A DNA stretch of 64,000 bases from Sclerotiophoma versabilis (lineage: Eukaryota; Ascomycota; Dothideomycetes; Pleosporales; Didymellaceae). The notes below the pieces were generated by a model, which saw nothing but the letters and a program-made list of their open reading frames with translations, made no database searches and had not been told where the DNA came from. A program made the translations under genes and the position numbers. The stretch is from NCBI GenBank assembly GCA_012274445.1, contig JAAROD010000004.1, forward strand, positions 1,364,001 through 1,428,000. Reading direction: 5' to 3'. Shown here in pieces: positions 43,049-54,266 of this stretch. Each line of letters starts with the position of its first letter. Within the stretch, counting starts at the first letter, position 1.

Positions 43049-43487
43049 AGTAGTTGTTCCATATGGAATACTTTGTATATGCATACGGATGTTGTAATGT
43101 GAAATCGAACTTGCTGGTAACAGACATCGTCGGAGATGTTATAAGCGTACGCTACCGTGCTTCTGATGCGCTGTCGTTTGTGTTGCTCAAGATCGCCTGC
43201 CGCCAAGGGCCCGCTGGAGTAGCGATTTCCTCGCCTTCGTCTCAATACGGACAGCATTAGTAACGACACGTACCTACAGAATGTTTCATCGATCATCCTT
43301 CACTTGTCCACATCGCTGTTTTCAGGCGCTAAGCCGAGTGCTCAGCTCGGACCCATGTCGCATTTCATCGCCAATGGCGCCTAGTCCCGTGACTGCGCAT
43401 GAGCAGCCTGTCAGCCTGTCAGCCTGGTCATGGTGACCTCGAGTATATCGCATCTGGCATCTCTGTTCAAGCGCAAACCAAACAGCC
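43049..43487. other. intergenic region
   Basis: Separates the CTD kinase from the broken NACHT gene. No gene seen. A short run of three AGCCTGTC-like units lies at about 43404-43428. Confidence 0.5.
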
Positions 43488-46459
43488 ATGGCAGAGGCCA
43501 TCGCACTCATCGGACTAGTGTCGGGCATCATCACTTTCGTTGACTTCGGCTACAAGGTGCTGTCTGGTACTAAGCACCTTTGCGGCTCCACGCACGACAT
43601 GACGCAAGAGTGGAAAGAGCGCAAACACATTGTCGAGGAAATTCGTGCTTCGAACAAATCTCTACGCAAGCACATAAAGTCACGTCGTGAGAACTCCGAT
43701 GAAGGTCAACGATTGGCACAGATTGTTGACGATTTCGAAAATGTTTACAAAGAGCTACATTTATAACGCGCAAACTCTCCAAACGACCGGACGCACGTTC
43801 AAGAACCTTAAAGAGTGGGCGGATTGCTTTACTTAGGCTTTGGAAACAGAGCGAGATAAGTAGTCTACGGACAAGACTCGAATCTTTGGATCAACGAATC
43901 AGACATACCGTCGAGACCAACATGGACCTGTAATTCATACGATCTGGAAGTAATGAGATGCTGAGTTCCGTATCCAAAGTGGTCTATTGCTGATTGATAT
44001 GATTAGGGCTCGACATACGTCAATCATATCACGACTGCTGGCAATTCAGAAGTCGCAGCAAGGGCAAGGTATCAACATTACCTCAAACTACGATATGCTT
44101 CGCAACCAGATCTTGACCGCGACGAGCCAGCAGAAAGTTTTTGACACAAGGTCAAGCAACCAAACGGAACAGCTCGATCGGCTGCAGGCAAGACTGAACG
44201 CTCTTCAGCAGGAGTATGTCGCTACTGAGAAACAAACGGACATTGTCAAGAGTCTATATTTCATAGAGCTTCAACGTCGAAATCAGCAAATTCCAAATTC
44301 ACACAGACAATCTAACGAGTGGGTATACGATCCATCAATGACAACATTTACCTCGTGGCTACAGAGCAGTGAAGAGAACGACGGCTTCTTCTACACCACG
44401 GGCAGGGTAAGACTCTCAGTGCATTGTCTTGTTCTATAGTTAACGTGAAAGCTTAGGCTGGCAGCGGCAAGTCGACGTTGATGAAATATTGTTCGGAGAA
44501 CGAGCGTACACGCCAGATTCTGGAGTCGTGGGCTGGAACCAAAACATTGTACATGGCGAACTACTACTTCTGGAATCAGGGCAACGAGATGCAAAAAAGT
44601 GAATTTGGCCTGTTCTAGCCTTTGCTATACCAGATCCTGAGAGCTGCTCCGGCTTTGACTCAATCGGTCTGTCCGGACCATTTGCCACACGAAATGTGGA
44701 ATATCGAAGCTCTCAAATCAGCCTTCAAATATCTCGCCCAGATAGTGAGATCGGTGCTAGGTTTTGCTTCTTCGTCGATGGCCTTGACGAGTACGACGGC
44801 GAAGAAAGCGACATTGTCCCTCTGCTGAGAGCCATGACCATCTCCAGGAACACCAAGATATGTGTTTCGAGCCGCCCAGGACGGTCATGTGAAAGCTTTC
44901 TACCGATGAGCAACCGTAATTTCGACATCGCTCAGTTCACGCAAGGTGATATGCGTCAATACGTCCATGAGCGCCTTCACTCAAGCGCAAAATTTGTTCG
45001 CCTTGCATATCTATACCCTAGCAGCCGGACAATGGACCCAATGTGCACCAGTATGATAACAGACATATCTCATTGGTCACAAAGTGTGTGGCTATGGACG
45101 TTCCTAGTGATCCGTGAGATGCTCTACGAAGTGGAGCGAGATGAACACATTGGTACCCTACGCAAGATTGTGGACGAATCTCCATCGGATCTGCAGAAGT
45201 TCTTCGAGCTCGTTTTGGCCAAGATCAAGGATAGGTACAAAGAAGAAATGGCTCAGATAGTCATCATGATTGGGCAGTGCCAACCGCTTTCTCTTTATGG
45301 GTTCGTGCTGTTTGAGGAACAAAGATCAAGACCAAACTTTGCCCTTGAAGCCCCCATCAAGCCTGTCTTTGAGGAAGATTTGATGCTACGATATCCAGCA
45401 TGGAAAGCAAGGCTCCAAAATAGGTGTGGTGATCTTCTCGTTATTGATGACCACCCTCACCCCACCATACTGAGCCACTCTGTGGACTTTCTCCACCGAA
45501 CTGTTCGTGACTTCCTAAGGGATGTATACCACGAAAGGTTAAAGTTACATCTCAAGGAGCCTTTCAACCTCCTTGTAGGACTCAGTAGCATATATCCGTC
45601 CCTGCTCAAAGCAATACCTGCTCGAATTGTGCCTTCCGGGCAATTCCATCAGCATACGAAGCAGATTCTGACGTGTACCGACGATATCTTCTACTATGCT
45701 CACGAACGGATAAAAAGATCCAATTCTGGACCAGATATGCTGCTCTTTGCGACCATTGACGAGCTCGAGCGGATCGGCAAGCATCACTCAAATGACCAGG
45801 TTCTCAACTTGTCTCACGTCAAAACGCCGTTGACCGCACGAGGTTTACAGCCTGATACATTCTATCGCGAAAACCACCGAAATGCGGGAGTCATGCCATA
45901 CATTTCTTCAAACTTCTCACTACTCCCTATCCAAGCTCATCTCTTAGAGTATGTACGCTTGAATTTATCGTTTAGACGCCACCAAAACCGAGATAAGGAT
46001 TGCCTACTTCTGGATTACGCACTTCGCGCTCGATACGTCGAGTGGATGAGAAACACTTCGCTGTCAATGACGTACGAGTCTTGTATCAACATCGACATGG
46101 TCAAGATGCTTTTGGAACAAGGTGCTAATCCCAACGAGAGGATCGAACGTAACCATGGCAACACAGTATGGGGTACATTTCTCATCTGGCTCTGCGATCT
46201 AAAGCGCCGTGAGGTCGTAAATTACTTGGAAACAGTTCCGATCTACAAAGCCGTGATGGAGGCTGCTTTTCCTGTGTGTGAGGCATTAATCGACGCCGGT
46301 GCCGCAAACTGCACCTCGATCGATATTGGCAATGATGCGCCGACCGAGCGCCGCATAGGATGCGCACTCCAGGACATCTTTGGCGAAGAGAGAGCGCTAG
46401 ATATCTGGAACTTAAGATGGCAAGTAGGACCTCGAAGTCTTACAAGAACTGTGTGGTGA
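43488..46459 (+). pseudogene. broken NACHT-domain STAND (NLR-like) gene
   Basis: The layout is that of fungal NLR-type proteins. The N-terminal helical domain starts MAEAIALIGLVSGIITFVDFG. A linker is followed by a NACHT NTPase with P-loop AGSGKSTLMKYC (after a 50-nt intron at 44407-44456), Walker B FCFFVDGLDEYDG and sensor CVSSRP. Next come a DUF7791-like region with FLHRTVRDFL and a C-terminal single ankyrin-like unit (VKMLLEQGANPNERI). Several breaks are visible: a stop at 43764-43766, with the same domain continuing in another frame to about 43933; a third frame from about 43985; an in-frame TAG at 44616-44618; and a frame change near 44735-44745 between P-loop and Walker B. The 3' part (from about 44740 to 46459) is intact. 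Introns could explain one break at most, so I call it inactivated. Confidence 0.82.
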
Positions 46460-49400
46460 TGTAGCCCAGCTTGATGACGGGGCGAATCGAAAATACTATC
46501 GCAGGTCTCTAAGTCGATGCGTGGAAGGAGCAAGATGCAACATAGCTACCAGAAGGCGCTCACTACAAACACGAAAAAAAAAAACACCTTTTGAGCATTC
46601 GAAATATGCTGATAGTAGGCTAGCCGATAGGTCATGACCAGTCAGCACTAACACTCAGATACCCAACGCAGGAGACCCAAAGCCGTTTCACTGTAGACGC
46701 GTACAAAGTAGTTCTTGAACAACATCAACTAAAAATGGCTCAATGCACTGGCACTCCACGTCATTGTCATCTGAAATACGAAAATAAACAACAAAAAAAT
46801 TATACAAACAGGGCCTTTGAAAAAAACCTTATACACAGAATAGACCGATAACAAAACGGGTATCCGAACTACTAAAAGTTAGGCCGACGTGATCACCAAA
46901 AACTAGTCATACGGGGCTACTTTTTACTGTATAGACCGAGTCATCTCGTACTCCAGGTTATCACAGTCGGTGTGAGCGCAATTCTCCGTGGCAACTACCG
47001 GCCCTGAATGAAGATCGACGGGCATGACTCGTCGGATGTTCGCGGTGATTTTCAGGGTTTAGGTTATCATGACGACTACCAGGGCAGTTATCATGGCCTG
47101 TATGAGTCGTGTGTACAGTAGGTAAGAGCGGTGTAGGACGGTGGAAGCGGACTTTGCGTGTGACTAATTAGAAATTGATCGTCGTGGACATGTAAGAAGG
47201 GATGTCAATCAACATGGACAAGCCCTGAAGCCGTTGTGGACTACCGCCATGACATGCGTGACATGTGTAGTATGTCTTGAAGGTATATCTCAAAGTAGCA
47301 TTAAGGGTTCAAGACATGGTGAGCCGCTAGGTATTAAAACCACGATTGCTGTTCGCCGCGTCATGAGCAAGGGTTTGTGAATACTCAAACTGCTTATTCA
47401 GAGTCAATATGCAGAGATGCAAGCTGCCTCAACGGTCCAGCTTGAGGCAAGATGTTGCTTGGTAGGACAGAGACAGCTGATGGTAGACTTCTGGGTCTAG
47501 TTTCCGGGCGAACAGGATCGCTGCGGAGAACTGACATGCTGTAACTCGATGCACTTGTACAAGATAGTCAATAGTTGCGTCTCGATTGTGGGTTGGTGTT
47601 CATTTAGTAGTACAAACGGCTCCACGCTTGTGTAACCTGACATCACCATCACCATCCCTCGTCCATCTTACCAGAAGCACTGTGTACGATGCGCGCACGA
47701 GGCTGTCAGCACCTGTCAGCGCTTAAATTTCTGTTTGTCGCACAGTCGTCAACCTAGTCCATCGTGTTGCGTACGACGTTCGAACTGGTAAGCCGCTTAT
47801 GTTACACAGCGAGTGTGCTTGGAGTAAGCTGGAGTGCCACACGGACTGTCGGATTAGGGGGTCAGCGCTTGTGTATCGTAGCATCGGCGCTTCGGTACTT
47901 GAGTTGCAATGTTGCCTAAGCTGGGGATCAGCTCAAAGTTCAAGGGTGTACGACCTGAAGCGGAAGCTGTCGGAGAATCTGGCTGCGGAGTTACCTTCTT
48001 TCACGGCTGAGAATTGTCGGAAGCGGGGAGGTCGTGGCGTGGGTCTAGACATGCAAGAGATCTTACGTGCGAGAAGCGTTATGCTGAGATTTTCTGTCGC
48101 CTTTCATATCTGGAGAATATTCTGCTGCTCAGGCTTCTTCAAGTCCCATAGGGCTGTGGACTGTTTCGCGATTTTTAGCTCTGCATCCATGGTTTTGGTA
48201 CCTGTCCACTGACGTTTCGAGATGGCCTTCTGATTTTGGGACCAGGAAGCTGTGGCTTGCGTAGTGAAAACTCCAGCCCGCGCGTCTCAACAGCGTCAGA
48301 CACCGCAACGCAATTGGCTGCATTCTTTGCATTTTCGTAAAATTCAAAGTCAATCGCAGTACGGCGGATGGACACCGTCTTCTGGACCGTTCACGATCTC
48401 GACGTTTGTGGGGAAGGGCAAGTGGATTACGTGTCGGTGCCGCAGCTTTTGAAGCCCAACTGCACCACACGGCGCTCATAGACGCGTACTTTCCACTCGG
48501 GTCCCGCCCGGTGATTGTAGATGTGTGGAGGGCTGGCTGCACACTGCTCAACCTGTTGCTGTTGTTTGGGACGTTGGGCATTCTAGCAGCTGGTCTCTCG
48601 ACGGCTTACTCTGCGTTGGCCGGCACAGCAGCGTACCTGAAGATCTCGACCGGTGGCATGCAGCCAACTGCACCACGAATATCCGATGCAGTTGCCGTGG
48701 ACTCGGCAAAGGAGCCGGTGCATTAACTCGTCCCACCGTTGAGCTGAGGACGATTATCCGCATCGCAACCACAACAAAGGTGCGTTACAGTTGCTGCATA
48801 TTCAAGACGAATAAGGGAAATGACTGGAGAACAGACATAAGAGTTTGTTAGAGACATGAAAGAGAAATGCAATAATACACGTTTGCTGGTTGGAAGAACT
48901 GAAAGAATGTGAGACAATAGGAAGTAAGATTAACCACTGCAGCGTTTCTGCAACGTTCGAGATGCTGATGCCATGCGCCAGATAGCGCGCCATTCAGCTG
49001 AAGGGCGAACTGCCCGTTGTCAAACCTCAGCGATGGGAATGACGCGATTGAGGCGATCACACTTTCCCGATATCGATAGCATCTCGCGCTAAGGATGGCA
49101 CAAGCCTATCATCGCTGTCGCGGTTGGTAGGTTTAATAAGTTGCAAATGATATCGGCGAGGGTGGCCGCCCTTCTTATCATGCAAGCCAATAGCAGCTGC
49201 AAGGTTGCTCTGGAATTGATTGTGAGGGTGAAGAGGTTTCAAGCCGCGCTTCAGCTTTGCATTCCTTTACACTCCCACTTGATGGTGTGTATAGTGTCAG
49301 TACCTGAGTGGTCGCTTAAAAACTCGGGTGATGGAGGACGAAAGTATAGCGCGCAGAGGACGAATGACAGCGCAGCACTGCAGCAGAGCAACCGTAGTTG

Positions 49401-50846
49401 TATGTGTGGGGACCGGCGGAGGTGCCTACTCCAGGAATAGAGCAATGTCGCACAGTCTGCGAGATGGCATTGGCAATGGTTCCGTTAACGAAGCTTGAGC
49501 CAACCGATAGATACGGACTTCGGACTTGATGCGGTGCAGACGATTGTGGTAAAGAGGTCAGCAATGTTGTAGAAGTGCGTAGTCTGGTCAGGGCACGAGT
49601 GCAACAGTGGTTCTCGCGAGTAAGTAACTGTAAGATGGTTCGGGAGAGTTGCCACATTCCAGGGCAACTGCACCTCCGACGAAGGGTCTGCAAAGATCGC
49701 CGTCTTCTTGACAGCGCAGCACGGGTAGAGCGGGTTCAGCGAAAATCGAAAAGACGGTGACGGCAATGAAAGATGACCAGCGCTCAGAACGGGTCCCTCT
49801 CTCGGTTGTGGCGTGAGACCTTTCTGCTTTGACCGAGCGTCTCCACAGATGCTAACTGAGCTATCGCGCCTCGTGAGGCAACTCGAACTGTGGTTGGCCT
49901 ACCCCTGAGAGCGCGGGATGTCGAGGCTTGGTATGTTCGGGGATGAGATGAAAGGAGGAAGATCGCAAGCGCGTGCCGTCCTCTGGTGACATCGCCACCG
50001 CAATGCAGCAGCGCCCTGGTTCGCGGACGGACGACGAGCAGAGTTGCAGTTCGCAGGGTCTTGCACCACGAGACGCTGTGCAAGAGCGAGTGTATGGAGT
50101 GCGTGCCGAAGACGCTGAAGCTTAGCCAACAGCCAACCAGCGGGTCCCTCACCACACCTTGCAGGTGCAGCAGCTTGCGCTAGCTGCAGAGCGGTGAATT
50201 GTTGCGCGATCGTGTGAATAGCGTGAATCTGTCTGCCAGGGGCACAGACAGCGGTTTTCGCAATTGGGTGGCAGGGCGCACCCTGCGGCCGCTGTCCTGG
50301 CGTGCACAGTTGCGGACTCTTGACATGACATGGAGGAGATTGCAATCAGCCTAGTGCACGTCTTGTCGGCTGCCACTGACGCCGAGCGCTGACTCTTGGG
50401 CTGCGCTTGCCTGCCTTAGGTGTTCCGTGCTAAGGGTTCGCGTGTTGTACTTGAAACTTCGATGCAGGAGCGACTACAGCCAGGGAAGGAGCCCAGCGCA
50501 CGGCCGAAGGTGCGTCTGCACTATATCTCTTCAGCGACCCCAGGAAGCGCGAGATTCTTGCCCGCTTACGAGTCGCCCACGTTCCTTACCAGACCCTGCT
50601 GCAGCCTCAGTCAGAGTCTATTCCTGCTGAGTCCGAGAGTGTGACAGTTGTGTGACGAATCTCACCCTCTGCCTTGTGCTACCACAGCCACGCACCGTCC
50701 TGTCACCGTTGGTGCGAGAGCCTGCACACCCAGGGTTTCATATCGCGGCATCCGGCCAGCCAACCGCCGCCTCAGTACAATAACATCCACCAGCTGCCCG
50801 AGCCTGCTCGAGGTCCCACACTCCCTTTGAATCTCCACCAGAAACC
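46460..50846. other. 4.4-kb gene-poor region
   Basis: No protein family recognised on either strand. A-rich runs occur around 46574-46584 and 46790-46830. The longest frames (47799-48212 plus, 48129-48581 minus, 48406-48726 plus) overlap each other and lack conserved motifs. The last 400 bp is pyrimidine-rich and probably the leader of the next gene. Confidence 0.45.
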
Positions 50847-52271
50847 ATGGCTACTGCTGTTGTGCCGACACAGCTGCCCCAGTGGAACTACGAGAAGCCC
50901 ACCATCACCACACGAACCGAGCGTTCTGGGTCTGATAGCTCGGCTTCAAGTCCTAACCTGTGCAACGACGACCACGACACATTGCGGTTAGACACCGCTG
51001 CCAAGCAACTCACCAAAAAGGGGAGCATTTCCTTCCAGGACCGCTACATGTCGAGCGAAGAGGATCTGTCGCCAGCTTGCGAGGACTCCGGCTCTGAGTC
51101 TGAATACGACTATGACGATGCTGTTATCGAGGACCTGACCCAGCAATGCCACTCAGCGAAGAGGATGTCCATGTCGAGGTGGAACCAGGGAAAGAGCTGC
51201 GACACTGCTGTCAAGGTGTCGTATGCCTTTGTTGGCCGCCCTAAGGTCGTCGAGCTCAATATTGGTTCGCCAGTGCTAGAACGTCCAATGTTGACACAAC
51301 GGTCCGCCTCGCTAGCCAACCTGCCCGCAACTGCCCTGTGCAAGCTGCAGAAGGCCGACCAGGTTCAGCGTCACTCGCTGAACGTCGTGCCTATCTCAAA
51401 GCGCCCTGTCTCCCCTCTCAAACGCCCAATTTCTCCCCTTGCCATCGTCGAGCCTCGACGCCCTTCCACCAGCTACAGCCCTTCGAGCAAGACGAGCACT
51501 CTGAACCTCGGCGACCTTACCTCTGCAGCCTCTTCCATTGACACTGCACCTTCGACTCGCAGCGCATCACCAGCAGTTACCGCTCCCATTCGGCCTGCAA
51601 GCGCAACACCAGAGGGTGCGTCTTCGAGACGATCGTCAGTCTACGTCCCGACTGGAGCTCGCCCAGACCTGCAGCGCATCCAGACAACACAGACACAGTT
51701 CCGCCACTCTCACCAGATTGCACCACCGACACCCATGTCGCCAGCTACCCACGCCTTCCTCAATACCGACCCCTTCGCCAAGCCTGCCAGCAACACTGCG
51801 ATTCCTGCAAACAAGCCTTCCACACACAAGCGCCTGCGGTCAATCTCAATGAAGCTCTCCCTGGCAAGGATCGCCATTACCCCATCCTCGTCAAGGAAGA
51901 ACACAAACAACACCCCCGCCTCGCCGTACACACCCCTTACACCCCAAACCGCCCCCATCGAAGCCTCGTCCGGATTTTCGAGCCCAATGCCTAACAAGCT
52001 GCGCCGCGCCTCGACCATCTTGCGACCAAAGTCTCGTGGAGGAGAGGACTTTAGGGGACCTTCGCCAGATATGGCACCCCCAGTTCCGGTCCTGAACCGA
52101 GCAAGCACTATGGGCATTCCTCAGCGCCAGTCAAGGATGATTGCCAGGGGAGCTAACGAACGCGAACCTACTCTTGTCCTCCCTCCTTTCACAGAAATGG
52201 ACGCGAACTCTATGGCAAGCGTCAAAAGCGGAAAGCTGCGAAAGCGCAAGTCCCTAATGGATCTGCTCTAG
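50847..52271 (+). CDS. disordered Ser/Pro-rich protein of unknown function
   Basis: An intronless 474-aa frame with a strong start context (ACCATGG). No signal peptide or membrane segment. An acidic patch (DSGSESEYDYDDAVIEDL, about 80-97) is followed by a short ordered-looking block (VKVSYAFVGRPKVVELNIGS). Long stretches rich in Ser, Pro and Thr then contain many SP/TP sites (RPVSPLKRPISPL, PPTPMSPAT, ASPYTPLTPQT). The end is basic and conserved-looking: SGKLRKRKSLMDLL. This suggests a phosphorylated regulatory protein, but I do not recognise the family. Confidence 0.75.
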   Translation: MATAVVPTQLPQWNYEKPTITTRTERSGSDSSASSPNLCNDDHDTLRLDTAAKQLTKKGSISFQDRYMSSEEDLSPACEDSGSESEYDYDDAVIEDLTQQCHSAKRMSMSRWNQGKSCDTAVKVSYAFVGRPKVVELNIGSPVLERPMLTQRSASLANLPATALCKLQKADQVQRHSLNVVPISKRPVSPLKRPISPLAIVEPRRPSTSYSPSSKTSTLNLGDLTSAASSIDTAPSTRSASPAVTAPIRPASATPEGASSRRSSVYVPTGARPDLQRIQTTQTQFRHSHQIAPPTPMSPATHAFLNTDPFAKPASNTAIPANKPSTHKRLRSISMKLSLARIAITPSSSRKNTNNTPASPYTPLTPQTAPIEASSGFSSPMPNKLRRASTILRPKSRGGEDFRGPSPDMAPPVPVLNRASTMGIPQRQSRMIARGANEREPTLVLPPFTEMDANSMASVKSGKLRKRKSLMDLL

Positions 52272-54266
52272 AATGTTTCGACCCCACAGTTCGCTTATTC
52301 GTTTCGTTTCGAGCCTGCGTCATACGCATAAACGACGTTCATGCGCTACCCTGTCACCCTCACGTCACCTCCGAACTTGTACATATCACATCTCTCTACT
52401 ACACTACGACAGCGCTTCAGCATACTGGACCTGCATAATACTCGGCGTTTTTCAAGGCGTTGATACCACCGCTTCGAGGTCACGACACCCTCTTGAGCAC
52501 GTTTTGTTTGTTTCATATCACATCTTGGCTTGCGAAGTGCTCGCAGCCCACAATCTGTCGCTATCGCATCTAGTATGCATTTCGTTGATCCTGGATCCGA
52601 AATATTCTTTAGTTACCACAAATGGCGGCTGTCTTAATGAAGGCTCTCATGATATCCTATAGTATTGGTATTACTTAGTTTCCAGCGCTGCGCAGCATAG
52701 ACGCGGAATTTCAATCTACTATCTTACCACCTCAAGCCTGTGCCGCATGAACGTTTTTGCCATTCTGAATTCCTCGTCAACTCATCAAAGGCGGTTTATG
52801 CAATAACACCAGAACGACTGACGAGCCAAGATAGTAGTCTGAACATAGGTACAAAAACACTAAACATCACGCAGCTATACCGGTTTTGACATATATTGAC
52901 ATGAGGTCGGAAGTTCTGCCTGTTCATGATCCACCTGCTCCACTACCAGCCTTCTTCGAGCCCACATTACGCCTCACAAATCCATCCAATCTTCCTTTCC
53001 GACTCCACGCGCCCATAGAAACAATCCGGAGCCCACAGAATCACTCCCGAGAATTGCGCCAGGTGCAGGGTCTTTGAGCTGCAGGGAAGACAGAAGGAAT
53101 GAAAGCAAGGGTCCTTGAAATGGAAAATTATGGGGTTGCCGCCACCTCGGTCGGCAAGACGGGCAGGACCCTGGCAAGGCGGGCAAAGACGGGCGAGAAA
53201 TTGAAACATTTCGATATCGCGCTGCATCATGGTTTTCTTCGACGAACAAGCAGCGTGCATTCAGCGCTTCCTGACAACGACTTGTGTGAAGTGCTTTCTT
53301 GGACGTGCAGCGACCACGTGTTCCCTGCCCTCGGTCCGTCGACGCAGAAGCAATATGACAGTTGAACCTCTCGCGGCACATTCAACCGGTGCATCCAGCA
53401 TGATGCCCGTACAAAGCCGCCATTAATAAACCCTCATATGAGATCCCCGCTACGCGGCACGATCTCGCGATATCGGTGGTATTCACTGCCTGCTTTTCTG
53501 CTTGAATCATGGATGCGCTTTTGCATTTTTCCGTAGTCAGTGCTTCCGCTGGTCGTGATGCGGGTCATAATCTGGAGTCCGCGACAGCCAATTTCGAGGG
53601 GTATATGTGAGACACGCCACGATGAGAGTGTGGTAGCGAGGGAACGTGCGAGAGCGAAGATCTTCGTATGGAATGCGCGACTCGAGACACTTGATGTGCA
53701 AGGCGTGAACTGGGACCGAGGGTTTGAGTGCACAAGAATGATATTACAGTCGTGTCATGGTATTGGAGGCAAGGTGAAACCTCAAAGTCACGTGCATGCG
53801 CGTTTATCTGAACGTGCTCAATGACGATGCACGCAAGTGCAAGGTGATCGAAAATATGTATACGTGGGATACGAAGGGGTTTACCGTCATGTAGACCAGT
53901 TTGCCGGAGCCTCCACGTTATGTCGCATGTCACTCAACGCCGTAGTTGCTAGGAAGGTTTGCGCTTGCGAACGTTATAATGACGATAGGCTTTGGGATAC
54001 GACAGAACCCCGTATTGCCTACGCTATCAGTATGGACCCTGGAACTTTCCGTTTGTACACAAGTCGTGAAATTGTTCGCCTGTACCGGGCTCAGTCTAAG
54101 AGATTTGGCAACAAGGAGCGGGGCTGGCGGTTTCGGTATGTTCTTGCTGTAGCTCGGAGGAAGTCATTCCAATGAGAGATTTAAAATACACACGTGGTGT
54201 AGTTCCTAGAGGTTGTCGTTGGTAATTCGTTGGCCAAGTTCCGTACAAGGACGAGAGCGAAGGGGC
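52272..54266. other. 2-kb intergenic region
   Basis: Lies between the stops of the disordered protein gene and the C2H2 regulator. No gene recognised; short frames on both strands lack motifs. Confidence 0.45.

Noticed and set aside
47054..47063. Telomere-like AGGGTTTAGG
   Set aside because: A single, incomplete unit; expected by chance.
47799..48726. Overlapping frames 47799-48212 (+), 48129-48581 (-), 48406-48726 (+)
   Set aside because: Mutually overlapping, some begin only at non-ATG codons, and none shows a recognisable domain.
52974..53381. 135-codon minus-strand frame rich in Cys and Arg
   Set aside because: No domain, and the composition looks like a frame-shifted reading of non-coding sequence.
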